Shown piece by piece: positions 1 through 8,433 of a stretch of DNA of 64,000 nt (position 1 is the first letter of the stretch; every line of letters begins with the position of its first letter). The notes beneath the pieces are model-generated. The model had not been told where the DNA came from. It did not search any database and saw nothing but the letters and a program-made list of their open reading frames with translations. Source of the DNA: Kiritimatiellia bacterium (GTDB lineage Bacteria > Verrucomicrobiota > Kiritimatiellia > CAIQIC01 > JAGNIJ01). The DNA lies in the NCBI GenBank assembly GCA_018001225.1, contig JAGNIJ010000016.1, forward strand, positions 1 to 64,000, written 5' to 3'. The position numbers were made by a program, and so were the translations under genes.

Positions 1-1
1 G

Positions 2-67
2 CCTCCACCTCCGCCTCCACCTCCGCCTCCACCTCCGCCTCCACCTCCTCCGCCGCCGCCTCCTCCG
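2..67 (+). repeat. Simple tandem repeat of CCTCCACCTCCG units
   Basis: A 12-base unit, CCTCCACCTCCG, is repeated about three and a half times and then decays into CCT/CCG triplets. In frame it codes only for proline. The repeat probably continues left of the window edge. Such a tract is expected to change length by slippage. Confidence 0.85.
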
Positions 68-88
68 TATGAAGGACAGGAACTCTAG
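2..88 (+). CDS. C-terminal end of an upstream proline-rich protein (partial)
   Basis: Reading frame 2 is open from the window edge to a TAG at 86-88. It encodes 22 consecutive prolines followed by YEGQEL and stop. Nothing of the functional part of the protein is inside the window, so no role can be given. The polyproline tail would form a rigid PPII helix. It lies 41 nt before the next start codon on the same strand, so it could belong to the same polysaccharide operon. The alternative is that the frame is chance reading of a simple repeat, but the in-frame stop directly after a non-repetitive hexapeptide supports a real protein end. Confidence 0.55.
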   Translation, partial: PPPPPPPPPPPPPPPPPPPPPPYEGQEL

Positions 89-129
89 TCATCGCGGCGA
101 CTTCTGATTCCATAGCCGGATTCAGCCCC

Positions 130-1521
130 ATGACCATGGGCCCGTCGGACAGGCGCCTGGCATGGGGCTGTCTTCTTTTCCTGGTGGCGGCGGCCTGGCG
201 ATGGGCCGGCCTGAAACGCGCGGACGCGCTCTTCTTTACGGTCGCCGCGGCCTCGCTGCTGGCGCTCTACTTCCTCTCCGGCCGGCGCCCGCTGAAACAG
301 GATGCCTTTTTCTGGCTGGGCCTGCTCTTCCTCGCCTACCTGGGCCTTCAGTTGTGGAACACCGGGCGGGAACTCCAGTATGACGCCGATGCCCGGCGCT
401 GGCTCTACTCTCCCCCGCCCCATCCGCGGCTCCCGTGGTCTTTCACCCGCCGGGAGGCGGCACAAATGCTTTACTGGTTTTTCCCCGCCTGGGTGCTCGC
501 GCTCTGCCTGCGGGCTCCCGGGATGACACGGAAGAACCTGGGGCTGGTGATGCGCGGCCTGGTCTTCACCGGCGGGGCGCTGGCCCTATGCGGAGCGGTC
601 CAGTTCCTGTCGGGCTCGCCGCACCTGATCTGGCGCATGCCGCCGCGCGCGATTTCTTTCGCCTCCTTCGGCTACGCCAACCACGCGGCGGCCTATTTTC
701 TCCTGCTGGCCGGCGTGGCCGCCGGGCTGCTGTTCCGGCAGGTGTTCCGCCGGGACCGGCCGATGAGCCGCTTGACGGTCGCCGGCCTCGCGGTCAGCCT
801 CGCGCTGTGCCTGGCGGGCGCCAACCTGTCCTTAAGCCGGGGAGGCATCCTCCTGGCCTGGCTGCTGGCGGCGTTCACCGCCGCATACGGGATGGTCCGG
901 GGCTGGCGCCTCCTCCGGCCGGCGGCCCGCGTCCACGGACTGGTCGCCGCGGCGGTGGTGGGCACGGCTCTCTATTTCGCCGTGCTGGGCGTCGGGGGCC
1001 GGGCCATCCGCGGGGAATTCACCCCTCGCCGCCGGCCGGCGCACCAACTCGTTCCGGGCCTGGCGCAATTCAATCTCGATCTCTCGGATCGTCCGCGCCT
1101 CTGGAAGGCCGCCTGGAGCGCGTTCAAGGATTACCCGCTGTACGGGACCGGCGGGTGGGGCTTCCGTTACGTTGTGGCGTTCTATTTGCCGCCGGAGGAA
1201 TGGGATTACCTCCGCAACAATCCCGGCCGCGCCAACGTCCATTGCGACCCCCTCCAGTTCCTGGCGGAGTTCGGCCTGGCCGGCGGCGGCCTGATGGCGC
1301 TGGCGGCCGCCGCGCTGACCGTCCCTCTGCTCGGGCGCGGTGGCCTCCGCGGGGCGGTCTTCACCATGTCATGCGCCGGCTTGCTTTTGGTCGCCGCGTT
1401 CAGTCTAATCGACCTGCCGTTTCGCTGTCCCGCCGTGTTGTGGACGTGGACGGCTGTCCTGGCGGCGCTGCCCGGATTAACGGCGCGGGGTCCGTCACCC
1501 GAGTTGCTGGTTTCGACCTGA
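130..1521 (+). CDS. O-antigen ligase / Wzy-like polymerase membrane protein
   Basis: A 463-aa multi-spanning inner-membrane protein with about ten or more hydrophobic helices. Near residues 330-390 it has the large periplasmic loop typical of the Wzy/WaaL superfamily, with a W-x-A-x-x-x-F-K-D-x-P-L-x-G-x-G stretch and then a H-C-D-P-L-Q-x-x-x-E-x-G motif (about residues 373-384), the local form of the family's H-N-x-x-L-x-x-x-x-E-x-G signature. Family members polymerise undecaprenyl-linked glycans or transfer them to an acceptor. It is the first full gene of a six-gene same-strand run and is followed after 28 nt by the chain-length regulator. A second Wzy-like gene sits two genes downstream, so one may be the polymerase and the other a ligase; sequence alone does not decide which. 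Confidence 0.8.
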   Translation: MTMGPSDRRLAWGCLLFLVAAAWRWAGLKRADALFFTVAAASLLALYFLSGRRPLKQDAFFWLGLLFLAYLGLQLWNTGRELQYDADARRWLYSPPPHPRLPWSFTRREAAQMLYWFFPAWVLALCLRAPGMTRKNLGLVMRGLVFTGGALALCGAVQFLSGSPHLIWRMPPRAISFASFGYANHAAAYFLLLAGVAAGLLFRQVFRRDRPMSRLTVAGLAVSLALCLAGANLSLSRGGILLAWLLAAFTAAYGMVRGWRLLRPAARVHGLVAAAVVGTALYFAVLGVGGRAIRGEFTPRRRPAHQLVPGLAQFNLDLSDRPRLWKAAWSAFKDYPLYGTGGWGFRYVVAFYLPPEEWDYLRNNPGRANVHCDPLQFLAEFGLAGGGLMALAAAALTVPLLGRGGLRGAVFTMSCAGLLLVAAFSLIDLPFRCPAVLWTWTAVLAALPGLTARGPSPELLVST

Positions 1522-1549
1522 CCCCGGCGCCCGACGAGGAGGAGATTGC

Positions 1550-3808
1550 ATGGAACAGAATCAAGGCAGAATGGAAGCGTCCCCGGCGCCCACCCAGGCC
1601 CCGGACCCGCAGTCTCTCTATGGAAGCGCCCCCTACTACGGAAGCCTCTACGGCGCGCCCCCGACGGGCGTTGCGCTGCTCGATCCGCGGCGCCTCCTGC
1701 GCCGCTGGCGCACCTTCGCCATGGTCCTGGCGCTGGCGGCGGTCGCGGCCGTCGGCTACCTGTGGACCGCCGAGCGCATCTACCGCGCCAACAGCCTGAT
1801 CGAGTTGAGCGTGCGGCGCCCGCGCATCATGACCCAGCAGCCCGCGGTCATCGAGGAGCAGACCGGCGCGCAGCAGTCCGCCGAGGTGTTCAACACGCGC
1901 CTCGAGCGCTTCAAGGGCCGCACCATGCTCCTGGCCGCGCTGGCGCGGCTGGATGCCGACCACCCCGGGGTGTTCTATCCTCCGGATGCCCGCGCCTCGG
2001 GGAAGACCTCGCCCGAGAAAACGCTCGAAAAGCGCCTGCGGCGGTTCGAGAAGGGGCTCACCCTGACGCTCGTCCGCCGGTCGCGCCTGATCCGCGTGGA
2101 GTTCGAGCACCCCGTCCCGGAAGTGGCGGCGGCGGCGTGCAACGCGTTCACCGCCGCGGCCGAGGCAAACGCCTACGATGAGAACCGGTTGACGTCCGAC
2201 GCCGCCGTCGTGTGGCTGGAGGCGCAGGCCGAGGTGCAGCGCAAGGAACTCCTGGCGGCCGAAAACGCCCTGCTGGAGTTCCGCCAGAAATACAAGATCG
2301 ACGCCCTGGAGAGCCAGAGAAAGACGGTGGATGCCGCCCTGCAGGAATTCAACCAGGCGCTCGTCGAGGTCGAAAGCCGCGAGGCCACGGCGCGGGCGCT
2401 GTCCGTCCGGCTGGAGGAGCTGAAGCTGGACCCCGAGAAGGCGGGCGACTTCCCGGCGGAGATCCCCCTGGCCGAGGAAATCCGCGCCGCGCTCGAACAG
2501 TGGCGCGTGACCGTCGTCGAACGCGACGGCCTGCTGGCCACGTACACGCCGAAACATCCCGAGATCCAGACGCGGGACAACATGGTGGCGCTCTACCGCG
2601 AGCAGGCGCTGAAGGTTCTCGAGCGGGCCCGGGCGACCGCGCGCTCGAATCACAAGCTACTGGTGGACCAGGCCGAAACGCTACGCCGTAAGAAGGACGA
2701 GCAGATCCAGCTCGCCGCCGAGCTGGAGATCGAGATTGTGGAGCACAGGACTCGCCTGGCCGCCCTGGAGCGGACGCGCGACGCCGCCGACCAGTCGTTC
2801 CGCGGCATCCTGACCCGCATCCAGGACGCCCGCATGGCGGCCGACGAAAACACGGCGACCATCAAGACCGTGGATCCGGCGGTCGTGCCCACCCGGCCCG
2901 TCCGCCCGCAGCCGATCCGCACGCTGGTCCTGGCGCTGCTGCTCGGATGCATAGGCGGGCTCGGCCTGATCATCCTGTGCGACCTCTTCGAGGACCGGGT
3001 CACGGGCCCCGAGGACTTCGAGGGGCGCGGCCTGCCCATCCTCGCCGTGGTGCCGCACGTGAAGGGCGCGGACCGCTCGTCCGTCGCCACCGCCACGATC
3101 CGGCAGCGCTTCAGCGAGGTGAGCGAAGCCTTCGCGGGCCTCGGCGCCATGCTCGACTCGCCGCGACACAAGGAGCAGTCGAAGGTCATTCTCGTGGCCA
3201 GTTCCATTCCCGGCGAGGGCAAGACCGTGACCAGCTGCAACCTGGCGGCCACGCTCGCGAAGAAAGGCCGGCGCATCCTGCTCGTGGATTTCGATCTCCG
3301 CCGCCCGCGGCTCGCGGGCATCTTCCCGATCCCGACCGGGCGGACCGACCTGCTGACGGCGCTGACGGGCCCCAGTCATCCGTTCGTCGGCCTGCCCTGC
3401 CCGGCGCCCGATTGCCCGAACCTGGACGTGATCGCCAGCCGGCCGGCCACCAGCAGCAGCCCGGCCGACGCCTTCGGCACGGCGACGGTGGAAAACCTGA
3501 TGGCCTGGGCGCGAACCAAGTACGACCACGTCGTGCTGGACGCCCCGCCGCTGGGTCTCGTCAGCGACACCCTGGCCCTCGCGCCCCTGGCCGACTTCAC
3601 GCTCGTGATGGTCCGGCCGGAAGTCAGCCGGAAGCGCCTGACCTGGCACACGATTCACCGCCTGCGGGAGTCCGGCATTCACAGCCTGGGGCTGGTGGTG
3701 AACGACCTCGATGTCTCCAGGATGCTCTACAGCACGTACAGCCCCTACTACCATTACCAGCAGCACTACAAGAACTACGCGCCGGCCGGGGAAAATGGCG
3801 GCGGTTGA
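1550..3808 (+). CDS. Wzz-type chain-length regulator fused to a bacterial tyrosine autokinase (BY-kinase)
   Basis: A 752-aa polysaccharide co-polymerase of the Wzc/EpsCD type. A cytoplasmic N-terminus is followed by TM1 (about residues 55-73), a long periplasmic coiled-coil region (about 200-430), TM2 (about 459-480) and a P-loop kinase. The kinase shows Walker A S-I-P-G-E-G-K-T (about 553-560), Walker A' L-L-V-D-F-D-L-R-R-P (about 578-587) and Walker B V-V-L-D-A-P-P (about 661-667). The tail is a tyrosine cluster (YSTYSPYYHYQQHYKNY, about residues 728-744), the autophosphorylation site expected for this family. A strong GAGGAGGAG ribosome site precedes the ATG. It should control length and export of the glycan made by the flanking genes. 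Being a fused protein, it needs no separate EpsD partner. Confidence 0.92.
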   Translation: MEQNQGRMEASPAPTQAPDPQSLYGSAPYYGSLYGAPPTGVALLDPRRLLRRWRTFAMVLALAAVAAVGYLWTAERIYRANSLIELSVRRPRIMTQQPAVIEEQTGAQQSAEVFNTRLERFKGRTMLLAALARLDADHPGVFYPPDARASGKTSPEKTLEKRLRRFEKGLTLTLVRRSRLIRVEFEHPVPEVAAAACNAFTAAAEANAYDENRLTSDAAVVWLEAQAEVQRKELLAAENALLEFRQKYKIDALESQRKTVDAALQEFNQALVEVESREATARALSVRLEELKLDPEKAGDFPAEIPLAEEIRAALEQWRVTVVERDGLLATYTPKHPEIQTRDNMVALYREQALKVLERARATARSNHKLLVDQAETLRRKKDEQIQLAAELEIEIVEHRTRLAALERTRDAADQSFRGILTRIQDARMAADENTATIKTVDPAVVPTRPVRPQPIRTLVLALLLGCIGGLGLIILCDLFEDRVTGPEDFEGRGLPILAVVPHVKGADRSSVATATIRQRFSEVSEAFAGLGAMLDSPRHKEQSKVILVASSIPGEGKTVTSCNLAATLAKKGRRILLVDFDLRRPRLAGIFPIPTGRTDLLTALTGPSHPFVGLPCPAPDCPNLDVIASRPATSSSPADAFGTATVENLMAWARTKYDHVVLDAPPLGLVSDTLALAPLADFTLVMVRPEVSRKRLTWHTIHRLRESGIHSLGLVVNDLDVSRMLYSTYSPYYHYQQHYKNYAPAGENGGG

Positions 3809-3811
3809 CGC

Positions 3812-5056
3812 ATGCTTCCGGGAACGCTCCAGGCCCGCCCGCCGGGAAACAGCGCCCCCTGGCGCTTCCTCACGGCGGGCTACGCCTTCTACGTGCTGTT
3901 CATCCTGCTGAACGACCTCACGGGCGGCGAGCGTCAAATCCTGGGCGCCGCGTTTTTCCTGGCCGTCATCACGGCGTGCGCCGCCCGTCATCTTTTCCCG
4001 CTTCCCCTGACCGGGCTGACCGTGGCGCTGCTGTTTTCGGCCTTGCTGCCCGCGGTCGCCCTGCTGGCCGGCCTCACCACCGGGGACGACAGCTCGCCGG
4101 CCTACGTCATCAAGTACTTCGCCCTCCTGTTCGTCCTCCTGGCGGCCTCTTCGCTCCACCTCGCCCCCCTCTATCGAGCGCCGGAGCGCTGGTGGGGGCT
4201 CGGCGCCGTCCTGGCCGTGCTGGCCGTCGGCCTGGTCCAAGGCCTTTCGTTGGAGCGCGTGGAGGGTTCATTCGCCAATCCCAACAATTACGCCCTGGCC
4301 GCCATGAGCCTCCTGTTCTTCGTCGATCACGCGCGGGATCCGCGGTGGTTCATCCTCGGGACGCACGCGCTCGTGTTTGTCCTGATCCTTCTCTCCGGCA
4401 CCATGGGGGCCCTGGCCAGCTACCTGGCCGGCCTCGCCGTCGCGCTGTTGCACACGCGCCTCGCGAAGCTCACGTATGCCTCGCTGGCCGCGGCCGCCCT
4501 GCTCGGCGCGATCGTGTTGATCATCTTTCGCACCGTCGATCCGGAGGCCCTCGCCGAAATGCGGTACATCGGCCCCCTCTGGTCGAAGGTCTATGTCGCG
4601 CAGCAGCATTACGCCGACCTCGCCGCGGGCGAAGACCTGAATTTCTGGGAATTGGGCAACGAGTATGGCGGCGTGGAATATACCTCCTCGATCTGGCGCC
4701 TCGCGCACTGGCGCGAAACGCTGCGGGAATTCCGCCGCGCCGGCGCATTCGCCCGGCTCCTCGGCCACGGGATCGGCTCCAGCAGGGTCTTCCTGGAGAA
4801 ACTACCCCACAACGATTATCTCCGCCTGCTGTTCGAGGTGGGCATCCTCGGCCTGCTGGCCAACCTCGCCGCCTGGTTCATCCTGTACCGGCGCACCGAG
4901 CTGGCCGCCCGCGGACCCGCCATCATGATGGCCGCCTACGCCTTCACCGAGAACAACCTCGACAACTTCCTCGTGATGAGCCTCTTCGCCCTGTTCCTGG
5001 CCAGCGCGGCCCGCCCGGCGCCCGGCGCCGCCGGGCCCCCGGGGGCGCCGCCATGA
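3812..5056 (+). CDS. Second Wzy/O-antigen-ligase-like membrane protein
   Basis: A 414-aa polytopic membrane protein starting 3 nt after the kinase gene. It has many hydrophobic helices and a periplasmic loop (about residues 270-345) ending in H-N-D-Y-L-R-L-L-F-E-V-G-I-L-G (about 333-347), the classic motif of the Wzy_C/O-antigen-ligase domain. It is therefore a second polymerase or ligase candidate in the same operon as the 463-aa protein encoded at 130-1521, with which it shares fold but little sequence. The last residues are a low-complexity Ala/Pro/Gly tail. Its stop codon overlaps the next start in an ATGA tetranucleotide, indicating translational coupling. Confidence 0.82.
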   Translation: MLPGTLQARPPGNSAPWRFLTAGYAFYVLFILLNDLTGGERQILGAAFFLAVITACAARHLFPLPLTGLTVALLFSALLPAVALLAGLTTGDDSSPAYVIKYFALLFVLLAASSLHLAPLYRAPERWWGLGAVLAVLAVGLVQGLSLERVEGSFANPNNYALAAMSLLFFVDHARDPRWFILGTHALVFVLILLSGTMGALASYLAGLAVALLHTRLAKLTYASLAAAALLGAIVLIIFRTVDPEALAEMRYIGPLWSKVYVAQQHYADLAAGEDLNFWELGNEYGGVEYTSSIWRLAHWRETLREFRRAGAFARLLGHGIGSSRVFLEKLPHNDYLRLLFEVGILGLLANLAAWFILYRRTELAARGPAIMMAAYAFTENNLDNFLVMSLFALFLASAARPAPGAAGPPGAPP

Positions 5057-6276
5057 AACCGGTCTGCTTCCTCAATAACCACCTCTGCCTCCGCGGAGGC
5101 TCGGAACGCGTGATGTTCGAAGAGGCGGCCATGCTCCGCGGCCGGGGCCACGAGGTGAGCTTCTTCGGCTGCCGCGGCCCCAGCGACCTGGAGCAGGAGC
5201 ATGCCGCGCTCTACCCGCCGCGCGTCGCCATCGAGCAACTCCGCGGGTTCGGCAAGTGGCGGCACGCCCTGCGCGTCGTGTATAATCCGGCGATGGGCCG
5301 CGCGTTCCGGCGGTTCCTGGACGTCGCGCGGCCCGGCATCCTGCACGCCCACAACATCTACGGCGGCCTGACCACCGCGGTCCTCGACGTCGCCCGGGAG
5401 GCCGGGCTCCCCGTGGTCCTGACCGTGCACGACTACAAGCTGGTGTGCCCCTCGTACCTCGCGCTCGATCACGGGCGGGTCTGCTCGGCCTGCGCCGGCG
5501 GACGGTTCTACCGCTGCCTGTTGAAACGGTGCCACAAGTCCAGTCTCGCTGCCTCGGCGCTCTACACCGCGGAGGCCTACCTCGTCGCCTGGGGGAAAAA
5601 GTATGCGCCGATCCGGCGGTTCATCTGTGTGAGCCGGTTCGCTCGGCAGACGCTGCTCGACAACGGTTACGCCCCCGACCGCCTGGCGTACCTGCCGAAC
5701 AGCGTCGAAACCGCCGGCGTAGTGGCCTCGCCCGGCGAAGGCGCGCATGCGCTGTACGCGGGCCGCCTCTCGATCGAGAAGGGCGCCCGCACCCTCCTGC
5801 GGGCCATGAAGGGATTGGACATCCCCCTGCGCGTGGTCGGAGACGGTCCCCTGCGCGGCGAACTGGAGGCCGAGTCCGCCCGCCTGGGCCTGCGGGGCCG
5901 CGTGACATTCGCGGGATACCAGTCCGGCGAGGCGCTGGCCCGGGAATTCCGCGAGGCGGCCTTCCTCGTCATTCCGTCCGAATGGTACGAAAACGCCCCG
6001 ATGAGCGTGCTCGAGGCGTTCGCCCACGGCAAGCCCGTCATCGGCGCGGACATCGGCGGCATCCCCGAGATGGTCGAGCCGGGCCAGACCGGCCTGCTCT
6101 TTCCGGCCGGCGACGCCGACGCCCTCCGCGAGCGCATGGACACCTTGGGACGCGACCGCGCCCGGCGGGAGGAAATGGGCCGCGCGGCCCGGCGGCGCGC
6201 GGAAGAAGAGTTTTCGCCCGAACGGCACGCGGAGGAACTGCTGGAAGTTTATGAAGATTGCCTTCGCCGTGGTTAA
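5053..6276 (+). CDS. GT4 family glycosyltransferase
   Basis: A 407-aa GT-B fold enzyme. The start was set at ATG 5053, overlapping the upstream stop, because it gives the usual first strand (MKPVCFLNNHLCLRGGSER). Residues about 300-345 carry the GT4 donor-site signature, S-E-W-Y-E-N-A-P-M-S-V-L-E-A-F with the E-x7-E pair, followed by G-K-P-V-I-G and G-G-I-P-E. A cysteine cluster (C-P-S-Y, C-S-A-C, Y-R-C, R-C-H; about 136-172) lies between the two Rossmann domains, as in a subset of O-antigen GT4 enzymes; a structural role is likely. It should add a sugar from an NDP-sugar to the lipid-linked glycan in the cytoplasm. Overlap with the following gene is 26 nt. Confidence 0.88.
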   Translation: MKPVCFLNNHLCLRGGSERVMFEEAAMLRGRGHEVSFFGCRGPSDLEQEHAALYPPRVAIEQLRGFGKWRHALRVVYNPAMGRAFRRFLDVARPGILHAHNIYGGLTTAVLDVAREAGLPVVLTVHDYKLVCPSYLALDHGRVCSACAGGRFYRCLLKRCHKSSLAASALYTAEAYLVAWGKKYAPIRRFICVSRFARQTLLDNGYAPDRLAYLPNSVETAGVVASPGEGAHALYAGRLSIEKGARTLLRAMKGLDIPLRVVGDGPLRGELEAESARLGLRGRVTFAGYQSGEALAREFREAAFLVIPSEWYENAPMSVLEAFAHGKPVIGADIGGIPEMVEPGQTGLLFPAGDADALRERMDTLGRDRARREEMGRAARRRAEEEFSPERHAEELLEVYEDCLRRG

Positions 6277-7366
6277 GAACGTCGCCCGGGGCGGCGGAAT
6301 CGAACGATACACCGAGGAACTCGGGGCGCGGCTGGTCTCCCGGGGCCATGGCGTCCGGGTCTACTCCATGCGCCACCACGGCCGCATCGAGCCCGACTAC
6401 CGGGGGATGCGGATTACCGGGGTGCCGTGCCTGCCGTTCACCCCCACGGAAAAAGTGAGCGCGGGCGTGGCGGCCGCGATTCACGCCGGCCTGTCGCCGT
6501 GGGCGGACGTCGTCCACCTCCATTCTGTCGGGCCCGGCGTCATGGGCTGGTTCACGCGGCTCTGCCGCAAGCCCACGCTGATCCAGTTCCACGGCATCGA
6601 GTGGAAGCGGACGCGGTGGTCGCGGTTCGGCCTGTCGGTGCTGCGGAGCCTCGAGCGGTGGTCCATCCGCGCCAACCGCCACGTCACCGCCGTCTCGCGG
6701 ACGCAATGCGAATACTTTCGAGCCGAGTACGGCATCGAGGCGCGGTACATCCCGGGCGGCGCGGACGTCAAGGAGCCCCGGCCCGCGCACGAGCTGTATT
6801 CCCTCGGCCTTGAACCCGGGCGCTACGTGCTCTTCGCCTCGCGGCTGGTCCGCGAGAAGGGCGCCCATGTCCTGGTCGAGGCCTTCCGCCGTCTCGCCGC
6901 GCCGTGCAAGCTGGTGCTCGCCGGCGACGTGCCCGGCGAGGACGCCTACCGGGATGAACTGCGCCGCCTGGCGGGCGACGATCCCCGGATCGTCTGGCCC
7001 GGCTTCGTCCAGGGCGCGCTGCGGGACGAGCTGTTCAGCCACGCCCGCGTGTACGTGCAGCCGTCCGACGTGGAGGGCCTGTCCCTCGCCCTGCTGGAGG
7101 CCATGGGCCGCGGGCTCTGCTGCCTGGCCAGCGACATCCCGGAGAACGCCGAGGCCGTCGCCGAGGCCGGCGTCCTGTTCCGCCGGGGCGATGCCGCCGA
7201 CCTTGCGGCGAAACTCCAGGATCTGCTCGACCATCCCGACACCGCGGCCACGTATGGCGGCCGGGCCGCCGCTCGCGTCCGCCGGGAATACTCCTGGGAT
7301 CGCATCGCCGACGAGTTTGAGCGATACTACCGGGAAATCATTCTCGGAGCCGCCCGGCATGAATAA
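6251..7366 (+). CDS. GT4 family glycosyltransferase
   Basis: A 371-aa GT-B enzyme beginning M-K-I-A-F-A-V-V-K-N and a G-G-I-E-R-Y acceptor-side glycine loop. The C-terminal domain has Q-P-S-D-V-E-G-L-S-L-A-L-L-E-A-M-G (about residues 275-291), the E-x7-E nucleotide-sugar motif, then S-D-I-P-E-N. It overlaps the previous gene by 26 nt and the next by 8 nt, so the three are probably translated together. It is expected to work next to the 407-aa GT4 enzyme in assembling the repeat unit of the same surface polysaccharide. Donor and acceptor cannot be deduced. Confidence 0.88.
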   Translation: MKIAFAVVKNVARGGGIERYTEELGARLVSRGHGVRVYSMRHHGRIEPDYRGMRITGVPCLPFTPTEKVSAGVAAAIHAGLSPWADVVHLHSVGPGVMGWFTRLCRKPTLIQFHGIEWKRTRWSRFGLSVLRSLERWSIRANRHVTAVSRTQCEYFRAEYGIEARYIPGGADVKEPRPAHELYSLGLEPGRYVLFASRLVREKGAHVLVEAFRRLAAPCKLVLAGDVPGEDAYRDELRRLAGDDPRIVWPGFVQGALRDELFSHARVYVQPSDVEGLSLALLEAMGRGLCCLASDIPENAEAVAEAGVLFRRGDAADLAAKLQDLLDHPDTAATYGGRAAARVRREYSWDRIADEFERYYREIILGAARHE

Positions 7367-8360
7367 GCGCAACGACACGATCCGGTTCGCCAGCATCATC
7401 GTCACCTACCGCTGCAACGCGCGCTGCCACATGTGCCATACGTGGCAGCACCCGACGGACCCCGCCGAGGAAATCGGCGCCGCCGACCTGGCCCGGCTGC
7501 CGGACATCCCCACGCTCAACGTCACCGGCGGCGAGCCCTTCCTGCGCGACGACCTGCCGGAACTCCTGGACGTGCTGCGCGGCAAGGCGCGGCGGGTCGT
7601 CGTCAGCACCAACGGCTACCTCACCGACCGCATCGTCGAGGTCGCGCGGCGGCATCCCTGGATCGGCGTCCGCGTCAGCATCGAGGGCCTGCCGAAGGCC
7701 AACGACGAGCTTCGGGGGCTGCCCGACGGCTTCGACCACGGGCTGCGGACCCTGCTCGCCCTGCACCGGATGGGCCTCAAGGACATCGGGTTCGGCATCA
7801 CCCTCTCCGACCGCAACGTCGCCGACCTGCTGGACCTCTACACGCTCTCGCAGATGATGGGCCTCGAATTCGCCACCGCCGCCGTGCACAACGCCTACTA
7901 CTTCCACAAGACGGACAACCGGTTCGAGCGGCCCGACGCCGCCGTCGAGGCGCTGGAGAAGCTGATCGATGCCCTGCTCCGCAGCCGGCGGCCGAAGGAC
8001 TGGTTCCGCGCCTACTTCAACCACGGCCTGATCGAGTACATCCGCGGGAACCCGCGCCTGCTGCCCTGCGCCATGGGCGGCGAGTCGTTCTTCCTCGATC
8101 CCTACGGCGAGATCCGTCCCTGCAACGTCATGGAGCGCAGCATGGGGAACATCCGCCAGCGCGACTTCCGGGACATCTGGCGCGGCCCCGAGGCGGAGGC
8201 GATCCGCCGGGAGGTGGCCGGCTGCGGCCGGCACTGCTGGATGATCGGCAGCGCGGCGGAACCGATCAAGCGGAACCCCTGGACCGTCCTGCGCTGGATC
8301 CTGCGGCGCAAGCTCCTCTCCCCGCGCGTCCGCAACAAAACACGTCACAGCCGTGAGTGA
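7359..8360 (+). CDS. Radical SAM protein with SPASM-type C-terminal domain
   Basis: A 333-aa enzyme; ATG 7359 was chosen because it lies within an 8-nt overlap with the glycosyltransferase gene and puts the cluster motif at the usual N-terminal place. The motif C-N-A-R-C-H-M-C (about residues 18-25) is the CxxxCxxC site of the SAM-cleaving [4Fe-4S] cluster. A G-G-E-P motif follows. The C-terminal part has C-A-M-G-G-E-S-F-F-L-D-P-Y-G-E-I-R-P-C-N-V-M and later C-G-R-H-C, the arrangement of a SPASM auxiliary cluster domain. Such proteins modify peptides or small molecules; in a polysaccharide operon it may act on a sugar, lipid carrier or linked peptide. Substrate unknown. Confidence 0.85.
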   Translation: MNKRNDTIRFASIIVTYRCNARCHMCHTWQHPTDPAEEIGAADLARLPDIPTLNVTGGEPFLRDDLPELLDVLRGKARRVVVSTNGYLTDRIVEVARRHPWIGVRVSIEGLPKANDELRGLPDGFDHGLRTLLALHRMGLKDIGFGITLSDRNVADLLDLYTLSQMMGLEFATAAVHNAYYFHKTDNRFERPDAAVEALEKLIDALLRSRRPKDWFRAYFNHGLIEYIRGNPRLLPCAMGGESFFLDPYGEIRPCNVMERSMGNIRQRDFRDIWRGPEAEAIRREVAGCGRHCWMIGSAAEPIKRNPWTVLRWILRRKLLSPRVRNKTRHSRE

Positions 8361-8382
8361 TCTTGTTACGGCCGGGACGGCG

Positions 8383-8414
8383 GACGGCGGTTTCTTCTTG
8401 TGAGCACCGCCGTC
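8383..8414 (+). terminator. Hairpin after the polysaccharide operon
   Basis: GACGGCGGT (8383-8391) pairs perfectly with ACCGCCGTC (8406-8414) around a 14-nt T-rich loop, 23 nt after the radical SAM stop codon. There is no clean U-tract after the stem, so intrinsic termination is only likely, not certain. Confidence 0.45.
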
Positions 8415-8433
8415 TTCCGGCTTCATACTCGCC

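Noticed and set aside
2947..5052. Long open frame upstream of and in frame with the first glycosyltransferase
   Set aside because: It reads out of frame through the BY-kinase and the second Wzy-like gene, is full of Arg and Pro, and has no domain. The real start is ATG 5053.
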